NCBI GenBank assembly: GCA_022577435.1
Contig: JAKOON010000013.1
Coordinates: forward strand, 17,936,012-18,000,011
Source: Embiotoca jacksoni
Taxonomy: Eukaryota > Chordata > Actinopteri > Embiotocidae
Direction: 5' to 3'
DNA: 64,000 nt
Shown: positions 63,611-64,000 of the stretch, piece by piece
Layout of the letters: each line of letters starts with the position of its first letter
Numbering within the stretch: position 1 is the first letter of the stretch
Position numbers and translations under genes: made by a program
The notes under the pieces: generated by a model
The model's input: only the letters and a program-made list of their open reading frames with translations
What the model was told of the DNA's origin: nothing
Databases searched by the model: none

Positions 63611-63912
63611 GGTCCAATCCCATTTCCCATCGCGTGACCCTGTGCTTTGATTAGAGGGTCCCTCTATTGGGTAATGGTCCTTCCAAACAGTACGTTGACA
63701 AAATTGTGTATCTCAAAGAATTTGCTATTAATGCTCCATTTGGAGTCTGCATTGTAAAACACTCCTTGAGGGGCAATTGGAGGGCTGGATGATCACTACC
63801 CCTCGATCCCTAAAAGAAACAGAACACCCAACTCAACTTGGGCACGCGCAAAACGGAAGGGCAGGGCCAAGTGGTCAGGTCAAAAAGGGGGGGGGTGGAT
63901 TGGGATTGGGCC
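63611..63912. mobile_element. 302-bp MITE, PIF/Harbinger-like
   Basis: The left end ggtccaatcccat and the reverse complement of the right end, ggcccaatcccaat, are terminal inverted repeats. The flanks are TAA on both sides (63608-63610 and 63913-63915), the 3-bp duplication typical of PIF/Harbinger. Excising it rejoins the surrounding repeat. No coding capacity; it would need a transposase supplied elsewhere. Confidence 0.75.
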
Positions 63913-64000
63913 TAAGACTTGGTTTTAGGGTTAAGGTTAGAACTAGGGTTGGCTTTAGGCATTTAGTTGTGATGGTTAAGGTCGGGGTAAGGGACAAAGA
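63913..64000 (+). repeat. GAGGAC-type repeat, right part, TTAGGGTTA-rich
   Basis: It continues taagacttggttttagggtt, then aaggttagaactagggttgg, the usual sequel of this repeat. The telomere-like strings are part of the repeat, not a telomere. It runs off the window end. Confidence 0.5.

Noticed and set aside
63913..64000. Interstitial telomere repeat (ttagggtta strings)
   Set aside because: The units are irregular and belong to a common dispersed fish repeat.

Overview
This window looks like ordinary vertebrate, most probably teleost fish, chromosomal DNA. The grounds are long CA/GT microsatellites, several decayed Tc1/mariner transposons of the kinds common in fish, a V-SINE with a central domain typical of fish SINEs, and two exons of a vertebrate adhesion G-protein-coupled receptor joined by canonical GT-AG splice sites. 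There is no bacterial gene density, operon, CRISPR array or rRNA. Almost all long open frames are microsatellite translations or chance.

The one gene I can support lies on the minus strand at about 21.0-21.9 kb. Two consecutive exons (21683-21893, then 21003-21211, separated by a 471-bp intron) encode the C-terminal part of the GAIN domain and the GPS region of an ADGRA-subfamily receptor (GPR123/GPR124/GPR125 type). The reading frame runs through the junction, and the GPS exon ends in phase 0 on an ATG codon. The GPS lacks the H-L-T/S cleavage triad and two of its four usual cysteines. The LRR, Ig and hormone-binding exons should lie at higher coordinates or outside the window. The seven-transmembrane exons should lie below 21 kb or outside it. 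I found neither, so most of the window is probably intronic. A possible extra exon with good splice sites lies at 22129-22381, and a CpG-dense block at 20.29-20.66 kb could be an internal promoter.

The rest is repeats. From left to right: microsatellites at 4.4-5.2 kb; a repeat shared with 43.7 and 51.1 kb (7.0 kb); a 1.2-kb terminal-inverted-repeat element (7.5-8.7 kb); a modular dispersed repeat (9.1 kb, again at 34, 36-37 and 44 kb); a Tc1 remnant split by another element (14.3-15.06 kb); an ACTTTTACTT-type repeat (17.1-17.8 kb); a teleost dispersed repeat (26.6 kb); a 646-bp TIR element (27.8 kb); a degenerate TGACTTG-rich repeat (32.2 kb); a repeat shared between 36.2 and 61.3 kb; a Tc1 element (38.7-40.0 kb) sitting inside a repeat whose unoccupied relative is at 62.3-62.8 kb; two more Tc1 elements (48.2-49.3 and 49.45-50.97 kb); a V-SINE (53.7 kb) and fragment (47.5 kb); a tRNA-derived SINE (56.75 kb); a mariner remnant (59.15-59.88 kb); and a 302-bp MITE nested in another repeat at the right end.

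The main biological interest is the unusual GPS with a possible internal promoter beside it, and the nested insertions, where target-site duplications or an empty-site relative allow the order of events to be read. I saw no clear evidence of a wholly new biological system.
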